Source: Armillaria gallica
Taxonomy: Eukaryota; Basidiomycota; Agaricomycetes; Agaricales; Physalacriaceae
DNA: 64,000 bases
Assembly (NCBI GenBank): GCA_037576215.1
Contig: JBANDB010000016.1
Coordinates: forward strand, 1,674,001-1,738,000
Reading direction: 5' to 3'
Position numbers and translations under genes: made by a program. Shown here one piece after another: positions 1-12,142 of this stretch (its first letter is position 1; every line of letters begins with the position of its first letter). Below the pieces are notes generated by a model. It was not told the origin of the DNA and searched no databases. It was given only the letters and a program-made list of their open reading frames with translations.

Positions 1-233
1 TGGGACTTTACCTTCTTCTGACGTTGTTCCTTATCTTGCGCCGCCAGAAGAAAGAGCCACGAACAACACGTGTAGGAAAACCTGTTATCGATCTTTCCCA
101 TTTTCCCATTCCCATATGCGCCTGTCTGATTGTCCTTCCCACTGGTTGTCTCGCTCGACGTAAGCGCTGTCAATCTCTTCGGGGGTCGGTACGCGTATCT
201 CCTCTCGCAACTGTAACGGAACCGCTTAGTATC

Positions 234-414
234 TACAGTCGACTCTGTAATAACCCATACCTCTATAAGGACATACACCCCCATAACCCATAGGTTTGTC
301 CGTCTACCAAAGTACAAATTACCCTCAAATTCCTCTCTTTAAATCCATACTCCCTCATAACCCATAGCGCCGAGTGGGAACAGAGGGGTATGGGTTATTA
401 CAGAGTCGACTGTA
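234..414. mobile_element. Tc1/mariner-type MITE with 28-bp perfect inverted ends
   Basis: Positions 234-261 and 387-414 are exact reverse complements (TACAGTCGACTCTGTAATAA... and its mirror). Taking TA at 234-235 and 413-414 as the target duplication leaves a 177-bp element beginning CAGT and ending ACTG. A TA duplication and a CAGT terminus are typical of Tc1/mariner elements. There is no transposase, so it is non-autonomous. Internal copies of 'cataaccca' extend the symmetry. Confidence 0.85.
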
Positions 415-1257
415 ATCACCGGTAGATTCGTGAAATGAAAAGTGTATCAAACGTTCGTGATTCAGCATCATCATCATTTTTTTGGGATCGTCAAACTCTC
501 ATGGCCTTACTGTAAGCCGAACCCAAAACGTTTCTCGTTCCCCATTACAACACTATTAGAAAGGAAAAACGGCGATTCGGCGATGCAAGCTGACTCAACC
601 GTTATTCAGAATCTGACGCTATTATTACCGCTTATCTCTATCTCGGTGGACTGGGCTTTCGGCCGAGACGTGGCGAGGGACCGATATCCGGTCAAGGTGG
701 GTTTCGTGAGATCCTTGGTGTAAGAAATATACCCGCGTCCAACGCAGACGCTCGCGGATCCAGAGACGAAATGACAGGAGCAGAGTGGCGACCCACTCGT
801 ACTACGGATCGTCGGGACCGACGTCATAGTAGCGGCTGGACCTGTCGAGACGGCACCAGGCACCGTTCTACCTGTGAAAATCCCAACAACTTGTATGTAA
901 TCCATTCAAACAGACAATCTATTCGTGATCAGAGCCCAAGTAAGTAATGATAATATGCAGGGGTGCATGTATGGTAACGTCCGTACTATACATGCTTTTC
1001 GTGGGTGAGGGGGTATGATGTAAGTATGAGTGAGCAATTGGTAGTACAGAAAAAGGCAGTACAAATACGAGAGGAGAGGAAAAACACAAGAACCGTCCAT
1101 CCGCGCTGTGCTGCTGTTGGTGGTACAATGTCTAGCGAGAGATAATGAGGTAGTACAAACCAGCGTGAGTGGGAAGATGAATAAAGATATTGATATATGG
1201 AAGCCGTCTCGTATCGTGTATGGCGATCGGTCTTATACTGTTGGTAGCATTCACCGT
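415..1257. other. Intergenic, no supported gene
   Basis: Only short overlapping open frames on both strands. None has a recognisable domain or a consistent splice structure. It lies 3' of the CBM21 gene and probably holds that gene's 3' untranslated region. Confidence 0.5.
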
Positions 1258-3224
1258 CTATGCGCCTATCATCGTTTCTCCTGCTCCTCCCGCACCGCCA
1301 ACGAAGCACCACTGCTTCAAAAAGGCCTTGTACAGATCTTCCGACGAAGACAGGGGGCTAGGTGGTTTTGTTCCCACTCGCGGCGTGGGTATAGGTGGGG
1401 GCGATCGTGTTGCCGGAGGAGAGGATGGAGAAACGACTGGTAATGCCAGCGGTTTCGGGGTTAGCGGCGGTGACGGTGACCGCGACCTTGGCTTGCGTTC
1501 AGGCTCGATGGCGTCTGAATTGAGCATCGAGAAGGGAACTGGGAGACTCGCCGGCTCAACATACACGGGTACTTCCTCCAATGCATTGATCCGCTCCTCG
1601 ATAGGAGAGTCCAACGGGGAGCTGCTGCCTCTCGATAGAGCAGGCGTCACATCTCCATCCCCATCAGAATGCACTGGGGAACTCGAACCTGTTTGCGGCT
1701 TGTGAGAACCCCAAAACCAGAACACTCCGGCGCCCTCTGCTTTCTCTGTAGTAGGACTCATTTGGGTAGGGACAGCATTGGGCTTGGCATAGTTGGCAAG
1801 CTTGAAGCCTTTCAGACGATGCTGGAGCGTCGCCTCTGATTGTGCACGGTTATGTTGAGGGGGAGGGAGCGGAACGGTCGACAAAGGAGGTGACAGGGGT
1901 GACAAGGAAGGTGACAAGGTGGGTGTCGAGGTGGTAGAAGATGGCGGACTCGTAGATGAGGAAGTAGCAATCGTTGGGAACGGAACGGAACTCTCGGGAG
2001 GAGTTTTTGTCGGCGTTACCAGTGCGTGGGTTTTCTCGACAGTTGCAGGTGGTGCTTCTGTCGTTGAATTCAATTAGCAAGTAGGAACGGAATGAATAGT
2101 ATGGACTTACGGTTAGGACTCCGAATGAAGGCCACACGGTAGTTTTTGCCGGCGTTATTGTCCCACCATTCACCTCCACCTGCGGAATATCGTACAACGA
2201 GAAAGATGGTACGATCAATAAGGGTCGAAGAATAGTCTTCTAATTTGATTGTGTATTCAAAGCGGTCCCAAACGGCAGGTCCTCCTGCAGCGACTCCTGC
2301 AGCAACATCACCTACAGTGAGGTTCTTCTTGGACAAAACAGGTAACGAGGGCAACGAGGTTTGATACCGAGCGGCAACTTCAGACGTCGTCTGCCAATCG
2401 TCGAGGGTGAACCTGACGTAGACCTGCTTCTCGTATGATATATTGCGCACGAGCAGTGTGCCCTTGAGCGCCAGGGTCGATTGGGGAAGAGTTAAGGACT
2501 CGAGTATTACATTACAACCCTCTCTTGGCACTGCAGGGCTTGGAACAATGTCGGTAGATGGAGACAGGGAGTACGAAGGGAGAACCGAAGGTAATGGGAA
2601 TCGCGCGTAACGAGAAGAGCCTTCAACCTCGGTTTCGGTCTCGGTCTCTGCGTCCGAAGCGGTTGTAGCTCGAAGCAACGAAGCGGGTTTCGCAGACCTG
2701 TTGAACACACGAACTGTTTCGAGCTGGTCGGTAGGGAAATGAACATTTTTATGGCAATGAGATTCGTGAGAAGAAAGTGCAGGCGTAGACGGGGCCGAGC
2801 GAGCACGGGTATGTTGGACAGACAATGAGGGCATATCGGGGACCGAAGACGAACGTGGTGACCCCTTGAGTGAAGATTTGAGAGGGCGACCATTGGAGAG
2901 CAAGACTGGGGTTGAGTTGGTCCTCTGTGGGGGAGAAGGCCTGCTGGGAACCTCTGGGCTAGGGCTTCGCGGCGAGGGCAAGCTTCGTGGGAAAGGTACC
3001 GCTAAGTGGGTATCAAGCCGCAATGGCTTTTTACCTGCTGGAGGTGAGCTTAGCAAACCATGCTCGTCGTCGTCAGAAGAACAGTCGTTCTGAATGTGGA
3101 AGACCGGCCGGTGATGCGCAATCCGAGGCAGCGAGCCAAGGGACGCAAAGGCGCCTGAGGAATGGGTATACGAACGGCGGTGAGTAGGACGGCCTGCGCT
3201 GGGGGTAGGTAGCGAGTAGGGCAT
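1258..3224 (-). CDS. CBM21 protein phosphatase 1 glycogen-targeting regulatory subunit
   Basis: Two exons: 3224-2111 and 2057-1258. The 53-bp intron (2110-2058) starts GTAAGT, contains CTAAT and ends ACAG; the reading frame is preserved, giving about 637 aa. An ATG at 3305 is also in frame, but 3224 (MPYSLPTPSAG) looks like the family start. The N-terminal third is Ser/Pro-rich. A PP1-docking RVxF-type motif, KNVHF, lies near residue 159. A CBM21 domain follows at about 235-364, with the aromatic/basic pattern V-x-V-R-x-T-x-D-x-W and the end W-W-D-N-N-x-x-x-N-Y. The C-terminal third is low-complexity Pro/Ser/Thr. Fungal Gac1/PIG-type proteins combine these two modules to bring protein phosphatase 1 to glycogen and activate glycogen synthase. 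Function is inferred from the modules. No disruption seen. Confidence 0.85.
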
Positions 3225-3305
3225 ACGGCCTTTGAGGGAGGGAGTGGTGGTTATCGTCAACCAGCGGATGCGGCCATTTTTTGATTCAGTCTCTTTTCTT
3301 TTCAA

Positions 3306-5147
3306 GGCTCCACTTTGGAATCTCCGATCCTGCTGGGTCGCCCGATTTTATCTCGTGTCTTATCTCCCGGCAGTTCCTCGATCTCATTGGTCGGCTTTCG
3401 GCACAGCATCAAAAATTTCAGCCGCGCTCTAGAGATAGCATCCCCATTTGGAATATTTTATACCTTCTTATCTGATCGTATTACTCCATCAGTTTTACGT
3501 ACACTTTTTCCATTCACACAACGTTCACGTTAAAATATTGTTCATGGGTTGCGCAACCGCAGACTTCACAGTCGCCACAATCACGTTTCGTAACAAGTCT
3601 CCGGTAACCTAGCTTCGTCTATTCAATTATCTCAATGGCTAGCTATAAGTAGCCACTATTCCGACTCTTCGGCGCAGAACTGGAACGGTCCCCTCTGCGC
3701 CTGTCGGACACGTCCTTCACTCACTGTTCGCTTTTTATTTAAATAAACATGTCAAAAACCCACCAGCCCCCGCCTCCATTCTACCACTGCGACACGTTCG
3801 TTCAAGGTTGTTAATCCTGTTCATCACATCTTCCTGCGAAACCGCAGTCAACTCCTTCCGAATCTTGATATTTCCGGCTGATCCTTCTGCTGCCACTTCG
3901 GGTTCAAGCTCCCAGTCTGTGTGATCCTCGCTATCCTCCTGGCAACTATTCTTCCCTACGTCGAACGTCAATCAACGTCGTTGGTCCCTCTGGATGATAG
4001 TAGTCGTATTCCGAGTCGCCGTGAATCTTTCCTTTTACTACCGGTGAGAGCACGTACCTGTAACATACGAACATCCAAGTATTTTCGCATGCGTCGAAGC
4101 ATCGAATCCTGGCTTAGCGTCTTGACGACCCTTCATCTCGTTACGTGGAGCCATGTTACCGTCCTATATCTGCTTCTCGCATGCAGTGTGTATTCCGCTG
4201 CGCTGATATCACGCCCCATTGATTGTCCGCCCAACTCTCGGGCTTCGCGTGAGACTCCCTCTGACCCACTCATTTTTGGAGTGCCAGTCGGGTTTCGTAT
4301 TAACGACGCTTTTCTATTCAACGGAGGACCGCCACTGTTCACGGCGTCTGTCGATGAAGACGGTTCGACTGTGTCCTCAGCTATCCTAGCGGTGCGTTGG
4401 CTTTCCGCATGTCAGCACTGGCCTTAACTTCCCGTGTAATCCCATAGCCAAGCAATCGGTAGAGCATCTATTGTTATCATTGCATCTTGGGAACAGCTTA
4501 GGAACGAGCGAACTCTTCGAAGAACATTATATCTTTCTATCCAACCATCGTAGCACGCCCGATGCATAGGCTTTCGACGAGAATAGCACATGGTTCACTT
4601 GACATATTTCGAATGGTTGATACATGAATCTGAATCACTGGGTTTGAACGTTATCTTCGTCCAAGTCATGGGTCACTCGCATCGTCATCTGTTTCTGGGC
4701 CCTGACTTTATGACGAGTCCTAACATTCATCTCCTATTCGACCTATGATGCATGGTCTTAACCCACGTTCACTAATAGTACTCAACATTCTCGGCACATA
4801 CATGTACCTTCCGAATTCGTAGTTACACTGCAACTCTGGATCGTTTGTCTAGACTTTTCAGGATGAGCCATATCTCCTTCCGCTTGATGACTCCTGTATA
4901 TTTGCATCGTTCGTGAGATCGATAACTTCTAGGCGCTGTGGGGCTATACCTACAGTTAGCTCGAATCCTTTGTCGTCATTTTGGTCCCGGGTGGACGCGA
5001 GGTCCGACCTAACACGATAGCCTATAGGTTTCAACGTAACTTCCAAGATGAAGTAACCAGTTATATCAACGATTACAACTTACCGGTAATAGTATTAGAG
5101 GATGATTATACAAATTTTACGAAAAACAAAGAGTTAAAGAGTAAAAA
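3306..5147. other. Intergenic, only unassigned short frames
   Basis: The start (3306-3540) is the probable promoter side of the CBM21 gene. A 78-codon minus frame (3971-3735) and a 168-codon plus frame (3921-4427) overlap antiparallel. Neither shows a domain, signal peptide or convincing splice sites, so neither is called. Confidence 0.4.
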
Positions 5148-5245
5148 TGAAGACACCCAGGATTGAACTAGTGACCTCCAGAAGAAACTAACGAATTTCA
5201 GATACGTACTTCAGTCTGTTGCTCCCCCAGCTGAGCTATGCCCCC
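5148..5245 (-). tRNA. tRNA-Phe(GAA)-like gene with an intron
   Basis: Read from 5245 down: acceptor GGGGGCA, TA, D-arm GCTC...GAGC, anticodon loop C-T-GAA-G, then about 25 nt of intron after position 37. The 3' half of the anticodon stem (TCTG), the T-arm with loop TTCAATC, and acceptor strand TGTCTTC plus discriminator A follow. A box (TAGCTCAGCTGG) and B box (GTTCAATCC) fit pol III consensus, and a run of five T follows directly. The intron contains TTC, which can pair with the anticodon as in eukaryotic pre-tRNAs. Weak points: three G-U pairs in the acceptor stem and mismatches at 27-43 and 49-65, so it may be a decaying or divergent copy. Confidence 0.6.
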
Positions 5246-7511
5246 ATAAACGGCTCTTTCCACTGATCTTCCTGAATGTCTTAACCAATCACCTCGGATT
5301 TCTGTTACCATGTTCTCGGCAACCAATCTCCATTAACACTTAGTACACACCTCAGAATGCCAAGTAGCCGAGTAATGATTAAATCAAGAACCTACGTCAG
5401 AAAAGCGTCACCCTAATCGTTCGTCGTCACCACGCGCTCCTTTCCTTACCGCCACACAAGCGTGTCGGCGTCGCTCGATCCTCGATGATCAGAAATGAGG
5501 CGTCGGTGTTTGGAGTACAAGTGGAGAGGACGTCGCAATCTCTATTTCGCGTGTATTATTCTGATCCATGTGTGAAGCCACAGCCAAACTTCTGGGACCT
5601 TCTCCACGTACATTCAAAATCGCCTAATAGCCACCAACGTCAGAAATATCTTCGGCAAGTGCAAAGATAGTCATCTCTCGTGGGACTCTGTCGCACTAAC
5701 GTCAATACTTGGACACGAATATCTATTGGGAGCACATGCTCTGCATTCGGACGTTCCACGTCCCCGGCAGCGGCGGGATTGAAGAATGGAAAGCCCGTGC
5801 GCTTAAGAGAGAGGGATAGCAACCCGAGGCGGCGCAGTCGAAAGCATGCGCGTAGCGGCGGACTCCGTAGCCAAGGAACCAGGGACAGCGAAGCACGGAG
5901 GCGCAGGGTCATTAAATAACATATATGCAGGGCTGTGGTCCCTACCCTTCCCTGCTCCCACGTCACTTTTAACTTTGATACGATAATAATACGAAGACTT
6001 TCCGCACACCCTTACGATATAGGTGGAGCGATACCCCCCAAAACCAAGAACTTCCTGTGCTGAATGGAGTCCTTCCCGCGAACGTCTTCAAATTTGAAGT
6101 TGGAGCCGGGAGTGAGTGGTTCATTGAGATTTCATTTACTGGAAATGTACAAAGGCTAAAGCCGAGAGAGTGATTGGAAATCTAAGGGGCGGTCGCCGGT
6201 CCAGGGAGGAGAGGTTGGATTTGGTAGGGACGGTTTTGCCAAATAACGCGTACGCGTACCTTAGTAAGAATCGGCTTCCAGCCTGCCGAGTTGTTCTGTC
6301 CCAAATCGGGTTTACGATTGCTACACCGGTACTTACCCCTTTGGCAAACAAAGCCGTATGCGGTAGGGGCTATACGGGATCCTGCTCCTATCCTGCTCGG
6401 TGTCGAACATTCAATCAGAGTCTCGATCCACACAATGGACGAAGCAGACCCACTATAAAGTAAAACCCAACGGATACCGGTCCGATCGCCAATGAATTAT
6501 CGGCCGAATGACCGTATATAAACCCGATCACCAATTTTTTTTGTGAAACACAAGACGCGATCATCCCATTCACTGGAAATCCGCGATCAAAAACCAGGCA
6601 ATCGAGATGAAATCACGAAGCTTTCATTTTTCCTTGCTGGTGATTAGATAACGTCCAAGCAGCTCGCAGACGCTTACCGATTCTCTGAGAAATACCGCCC
6701 GGCTCCGTTTACGTCGCTGTCCGAAAAATACCGCACGGCTCCGTTCGGAAACGGAGACAGGACGAAAGATCGATTGGAGAGTACACAGTGTGTACTATGA
6801 AAAAGAGTTCGATCCTGAGCAGATAGTTTGGCGTTTCCAGAAGGTAGTGGTGCATGTACTCGTGGCAACGATCGAGCCAACAACACAGCCACGATTGCTC
6901 TTTCCTTCGAACAGTCATGATCCTGGCTTAGCAATCAGAGTATCGCAGCTTAGCCTCGAGAGGTTAGTAAGACGTCATGTCAGTACGTGCGCTAGCGTTA
7001 TCTGTTGGAACATGCTTAGGCTCCGGTGGAGCGGAACGTGCGCAAGACCATGACATCAGAGGAATTCCTACGTGGCGAGGCCGATATGGACGATGTCGTT
7101 ATTGGTGGATATTCACAAGCGTAATGAGTGGTGCTGCTATTTTCGTGCGTTCTATAATCTATGCTTTCCGAGTTTCTCTTCGCTTACACTCGCTTAGTGA
7201 ATCGTCGATGATGCCTCGATCACGTCCATGAAAGTTTTTTTTCTGGCTTTGTTTTCGACATTCCTAGCTTGATATTCCATTCGATGTTCCGGATAGACTT
7301 GTGTCTGGCCGTTCGCGACGTACACTGCGTTTACCTTATCGACATCGAAAGATTAGACTTTGTGGGGGTCTCGTACAGACGCTCCAGAAGCTTTGTTTCC
7401 AGTGAGTCATTCATTTCATTATACAACGTCTGGCGCCTGATGCGGCGAAAGTATCATGTCCCACTTTCGGCCTCATCGCAAAAGGTTCCTTCATTACCGA
7501 CGACCCCATCG
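5246..7511. other. Intergenic, no supported gene
   Basis: Frames of 60-100 codons overlap on both strands without domains. A G+C-rich Arg/Ser frame at 5680-5919 looks like low-complexity sequence. The sequence at 6880-6930 (acaacacagccac... gaacagtcatga) resembles spacer segments near 12780 and 20900, so array spacers have also been duplicated here. Confidence 0.45.
6687..6746. repeat. Two direct copies of a ~23-bp G+C-rich unit
   Basis: The units gaaataccgcccggctccgt and aaaataccgcacggctccgt occur 36 bp apart with one internal mismatch (ccc/cac). No function can be assigned. Confidence 0.6.
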
Positions 7512-8526
7512 TCACTTTGCCCAATCAATGTTCAGAGGCACCTATGCCGATGGTCAAGAAGAACCCGTGTGAAGACGTTCACTGACGCACCTGAGAAATC
7601 AACCTATCGATCTCCTCCGCTACTAGCGTCGCGAATCGATGGATCTGGCTACCAGCAATTTTGGCCCACTCTGCATGGTTGCACTGAGAGATGCTCTTCG
7701 CGGCCGCTTGGGCAATGATATCTTCACCTAGAGCAATCCCTGGGAAAGGTCGCCCTGGCAGGTCCACCATCATTGCGGCAAGATATTCAGGTAACCAATC
7801 ATGTGTCGAAAAAGGTTGATCTCCTACAATGCACCCACGACTGGTTGTCCGCCCGCACCATTGACACTTTCCGCGATATAAAAAGATGAGTTCAGACGTT
7901 TTCCCTTTTAACCATGGCATGCGAGTAACTGCCGATGATGCCGACATGATGGCTTGAGCGGCGATACCACACCGCCTGTGGTAATCTCGGAGAACGACGT
8001 ATTGGAAAGCATTAATGCATTTCAAGTCCTCGAACGCGACTTCGGTGTCAAGCGGGGTGGCAAGTGTGTGTCTTGCCGCCGCCTCGCCTAATATCTTCCA
8101 TCCATTGCTGACTGCATGAGCAAAGACCTGCAGTGCCTGCTCTCTTATCAGAGACGATGCAATTACGGTCTGAAAGAAACGCTCTGATGCATCATCCATG
8201 CAGTACTTCTCCAGTGCCTTCCCCACTTCTAGGAGTTGCCTGATGCTCTTGATCTCGGGCGAGGCATATGGGTAGCAGAGCAGGAGGATAATCAGAAATA
8301 TGTCACTGTTCTCCTTGACCTCGAGGACGGGAAAACCGGCTCTGACCTCTGTGTGCTGGTTAGTTTGCAGAACATGCCGAAAGAACGACGATGGGGATTT
8401 CAGCGATAGCAGCCCGCTGAGGACGAAGAATTCGACGTTGTTAGCTGTGCGGATCACGAGATCAACGCTATCAGTGGGATCGTTGAAGGGGGCGTCGGCG
8501 GTGGTTATCGTGGGTTTACTGGCCAT
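7512..8526 (-). CDS. BTB/POZ protein, array copy 1 (intact)
   Basis: Exons 8526-7591 and 7541-7512 are joined over a 49-bp intron (GTGCGT...ATAG) in phase 0, giving 321 aa. The second exon encodes only V-P-L-N-I-D-W-A-K and a stop. The ATG at 8526 (MASKPTITTADAPFND) is preferred over the upstream one at 8586 because paralogues begin there. The BTB fold spans about residues 10-125, with the signature D-L-V-I-R-T, F-F-V-L-S, S-P-S-S-F-F-R and a C-Y-P-Y strand. A helical region follows, then a C-x2-C pair at about 221/224 and an H-x-W at about 242, possibly one metal site. BTB domains mediate dimerisation and often bind Cullin-3; a substrate-adaptor role is inference only. No disruption seen. 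It is the 3'-most member of the array. Confidence 0.85.
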
Positions 8527-8586
8527 TGATAGCAGATGCGTGTGAAGAGAGAAGGGGACAAGGGGGGCAAGGGGGATCAGTTTCAT

Positions 8587-9482
8587 GCTTCTTGTGGCGC
8601 CTCGTGACTTAGGCGCCTATGCCTTAGGACCGCATATACTTACGCAAAGAAATATATAGATGCTTGGAGTATGTCGCTGCGCTCTCTTTTGGCGTCTCGT
8701 AATTCTAACATTTAGCACTGATGCTCCCAGGACACGCTTGAGTGCTTCGCCCAAATACGGCTCTGTCAAAGACTGAGAGAATGTTTTCACAGAGTGAACG
8801 CACGATCTGACCCTGCTCTTTTGGTTCTACATATCATGACTACAGAAATAATATGCTTTAGTAGACTTTAGATAAGTCGAGCGCGCGGGAAAAAATTACG
8901 ACGCGTCACGCGTATCTTATGTAAGACATACCACGGCTTTCCCCGATCGTCCTTTCGTTTTTCCCTCCCAATCCGTGCTCGCTGCAAATATCAGTTCCGA
9001 GTCTGAGTTTACTCTTCCCTGACATCTGTCGTCTTGTTTCAGCTTCCACCCTTGGGAAATTGTTCGATATGAGATACTAAGTTCTATCACTGCCCATTCA
9101 AGTCCTGGAGTCCTCAGTCCAGATAGTGCCTTCTAGCGAGGAACAGCGTTATTGCTTCTCCCAGGTCCTCTGCCGCTATTTGGATCACGTCAGGACCTCC
9201 TTTAATAGGCTAAAACACTTGAAGATACCGAATTGCTCGAATTGCCTATGTCCCTAGGTGCGGCCTTGTTCCTTTCTAGACGCCGTCAGCCCTCATGTAT
9301 CTCGTAACCAATCCGGCAACATCCTGTAATGGCTATTCTATGAATTGGCTAGCAATTCGTGTGGATTGGTTTGTTACTCGCCAAAGACTTGGCTTATAAG
9401 GTAGAAAGCCTGAGCCGTCGTCCAACCAATTCAGCATCTCGCGACGTTTAAAAGCTCGGCATGATGCGTTCTTGCTACCCTA
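8587..9482. other. Spacer between BTB copy 1 and the zinc-finger gene
   Basis: Divergent spacer that should contain the promoters of both flanking genes, which are transcribed away from each other. No open frame over 60 codons and no recognisable coding relic. Confidence 0.5.
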
Positions 9483-10482
9483 ATGCTACTCCCCCACCTT
9501 TCCTGGAAAACGCTCCCTGCGGACCTTCTGCACGTTTGCACCCAATTCTCTTCCACCGTCACTCGAAGGAGCCAGCGATGGCAATGCCCAGACTGCCACA
9601 AGAGCGTCTCCTGCCGTCAAGACCGAACAGAGCACATGAAGATACACGCGAAGACTGCAGAGAAGTCAGCAGCCTGTATTCTTCCTCTTCAGGGGTGCTT
9701 ATCATTGAGGCAGCTATCGTGTTTGCCCCGATTGTCCAGTTCTTCTTCCCCAGACATGCAATCTTGACGGTCACAGGCTCAGACACCAGTGCGTCCACTA
9801 TTTTATATTATCTTGTAACAAATTGACACGGTTTTGCAGTTCTGGTAACGAAAAGTTCAAATGCACGGAGGATCCGGACTGCGTTTGGGGCGGGAGCACC
9901 GAGGACGGGCTCGCCCACCATCGGAGAAAATATCACGGCAAGGTTACACCTAACGGAGATGGCATCCCCAGCGGAACTCCCTACGAAAGTGAACCCACGG
10001 TCGATCCTTCACTCTCCTCAGCCTTGTCACCGCACGATAATCCTCTAGTCGATGGCACGAAAACACTCACGGACAAGCCTATCGTCTCCCCGGAGGCCCC
10101 ATTCGATGGACAGGCACAGGTCGTAACCAGGGACGAGGACGTTGAATATTTTTGGACTTCCCCCGGGACGGGCTTCAAATACGGCGACCCATGCTATTCC
10201 CCGGAGGCCAAACAGCTGTTCCCTGCTGCCAGCGCAGGTCCTCTCGACGAAGGTCTTGGCGACATTCCCTCCCTAGGAGGAGCTTTGAACGGGGTCGATA
10301 CAGGCCAGGTCCCGTTCGTCAACACCAGTCCCCTTGGATTAATGGAAGACGCGATGGCGGCGATGAATGCGGTCAACATGTTGGTCCCTATTGAAGCTCC
10401 CAGTGAATCCTATTACGACACGGCTCACCGCGCGCACCCTAGGCCGTCATCCTGGGACAGCCCGAACTTGGGCATGGTGTAA
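9483..10482 (+). CDS. C2H2 zinc-finger protein with three fingers
   Basis: Spliced model: 9483-9664, 9714-9788, 9840-10482, which keeps one frame and gives 299 aa. The fingers appear only after splicing because finger 1 lies in a different frame from fingers 2 and 3. Finger 1 has CPDC then HMKIH (C-x2-C-x12-H-x3-H). Finger 2 has CPDC then HRLRH with the same spacing. Finger 3 is atypical, C-x5-C then a His-rich end H-H-R-R-K-Y-H. The C-terminal two thirds are acidic and Pro/Ser-rich, as in a transcriptional activation or interaction region. Intron 1 begins GTCAGC, a weak donor chosen for frame. Intron 2 (GTGCGT...TTTTGCAG, 51 bp) is good but a multiple of three, so it could be retained. The start is uncertain. 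It is probably a DNA-binding regulator with unknown target, and lies between BTB copies on the opposite strand. Confidence 0.65.
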
Positions 10483-11122
10483 CGGACAGTCGGATGTAGA
10501 TCGTTTGGAAGCTCTGGAGAAGGTTCTCTGCTTGCTCGATCTGGCCGTCGTTGAAGGTTTTCTTGGAGGACGTACGAGGATCTACCAGTGGAGGATCGTT
10601 ATATTTCGACGAGCGGTGACAATGGACCTTCAAACAAAACGGGACGTGGGATGTTTACATGGACTGACGTGATGGACGCAAAAAATCCTTCCTTTGTGCC
10701 TCGGATTTGGACGACTTTTCGTTATCATATGCCAATTTGGATTGTGTTTGGTATTTTTATTTCTATTGTTATTTCGGTTTACGCGGTATCTGTGTGCCTT
10801 GGCTTAGTTGATACCTTGATGAGTCGTTCCATAAATTTGTTGTGTATATTGAGAATATGCATTCGTCTACGCAAGTAGTGATTAGCGTTGGATCTAATAG
10901 CGCGCGAATCGTTCGTTGAAGTTTTAGCTTGCGAACCTTTACAGATCAGTATTCACAGACTACTTGCCTACTATTACTGAATCGCACTGATGCTACAAAT
11001 AAAAACGTATGCACGGATCCACTGAGCCGATGAATGGCATTTCTTCCTTTCATACAGAGGCAAGTACACTGTAAGGAGAACTTTTCCAATGGATATCTTC
11101 GTTTCTCTGTCGTTTCGTCAGA
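10483..11122. other. Spacer; possible short membrane frame
   Basis: A 96-codon plus-strand frame at 10588-10878 contains one hydrophobic stretch (WIVFGIFISIVISVYAVSV). It has no family resemblance, and its position suggests it lies in the zinc-finger gene's 3' region. Not called as a gene. Confidence 0.35.
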
Positions 11123-12142
11123 TCACTTTGTCCACTCGATGTTCAGAGGTACCTATAGTGACTATTGAACAAGTGGGGCTCTTCAAAGTGCTACCTAACT
11201 CACCTGCGAAATCATCCTATCAATTTCCCCCGCTAACAGCTTCGCAAATTGACGAATCTGCCCAGAAGCAATGTTGGTCCATCCGTCGGGTTTGCACTCG
11301 GAAATGCTATCCATGGCTGCTTCGAAAATGATATTGTCATCCAAAGCGATCTCGGAGCAGGGTCGTAGCAGCACATCGGTCTTCACTGTGGCGAGATAAT
11401 GGAAGAACCAAGAATGAGCGTAGTACAGTGTTTGATCCACTTTTATATCTCGCCTTTGCCTCCCACATTGCCGACAATGTGCGGAGTCTGAGCGTAAAAA
11501 CAGTAGTCCTGAAACATGGCCTTTCAGCCATGGCATGCGTATCTGTTTCCCCGACATAGCAGCCAGAGCGGCTTTTCCACACCTTCTGTGATAATCTCGG
11601 AGACGAACGTATTGGAGAGCATCAATCCACCTCAGGTCTTCCAGCTCGACTTCTGAGTCAAGAGGCACGTTAAGCGTGTTCTTAGCTGCCGCCTCGCCTA
11701 ACTCCTTCCATCCATTAGCAACTGCGTGAGCAAAAATCCGCAACGCCTGCTCTTTTATCAGAAACGATTTGATCACGATTTGAACGAACCGCTTCCATGC
11801 ATGATCCATACAGTATTTGTCCAACGCCTTCCCTACTGCTACGAGCTGCTCGACGTTCTTGATCTTGGGAGGGGCGTATGGGTAGCAGAGCAGGAGGATA
11901 AGCCGAAATATCTCACCGTCCTCCTTGACTTCGAGGACGGGAAGGCCATCTCTTTCTTCTGTGTGATGGCTGCCTTGCAAAACCTGACGAAAGAAAGATG
12001 ATGGGGATTTCAGGGATAGGAGTCCGCTGAGGACGAAGAAATCGACGTTGTCGGCTGTGCGGATTACAAGGTCAACGCAATCGGTGGGGTCGTTGAAGGG
12101 GGCATCGGCGGTCGTTGTGATGGAGATTTTGGTGGTACCCAT
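11123..12142 (-). CDS. BTB/POZ protein, array copy 2 (intact)
   Basis: Exons 12142-11204 and 11152-11123 with a 51-bp intron (GTGAGT...ATAG) give 322 aa. The last exon is V-P-L-N-I-E-W-T-K-stop. The start at 12142 (MGTTKISITTTADAPFND) matches paralogues; the open frame runs upstream to 12238. BTB core at about 15-130 with D-L-V-I-R-T and S-P-S-S-F-F-R; then the conserved helical block ending E-A-A-A-K-N-T-L; then C-x2-C (C-R-Q-C) and an H-S-W. It is closest to copy 1 in the linker and terminal exon. No disruption. Regulation cannot be read from the sequence. Confidence 0.85.

Noticed and set aside
1190..1705. 171-codon plus-strand frame
   Set aside because: Antisense to the Pro/Ser/Thr-rich exon 2 of the CBM21 gene; low-complexity coding often opens the other strand.
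3921..4427. 168-codon plus-strand frame starting with a hydrophobic segment
   Set aside because: No domain, no conserved partner, overlapped by minus frames of similar length, no splice support.
9789..9839. Reading the zinc-finger gene straight through this segment
   Set aside because: The segment is open and a multiple of three, but has GTGCGT...TTTTGCAG ends and encodes a hydrophobic stretch unlike its surroundings; an intron is more likely.
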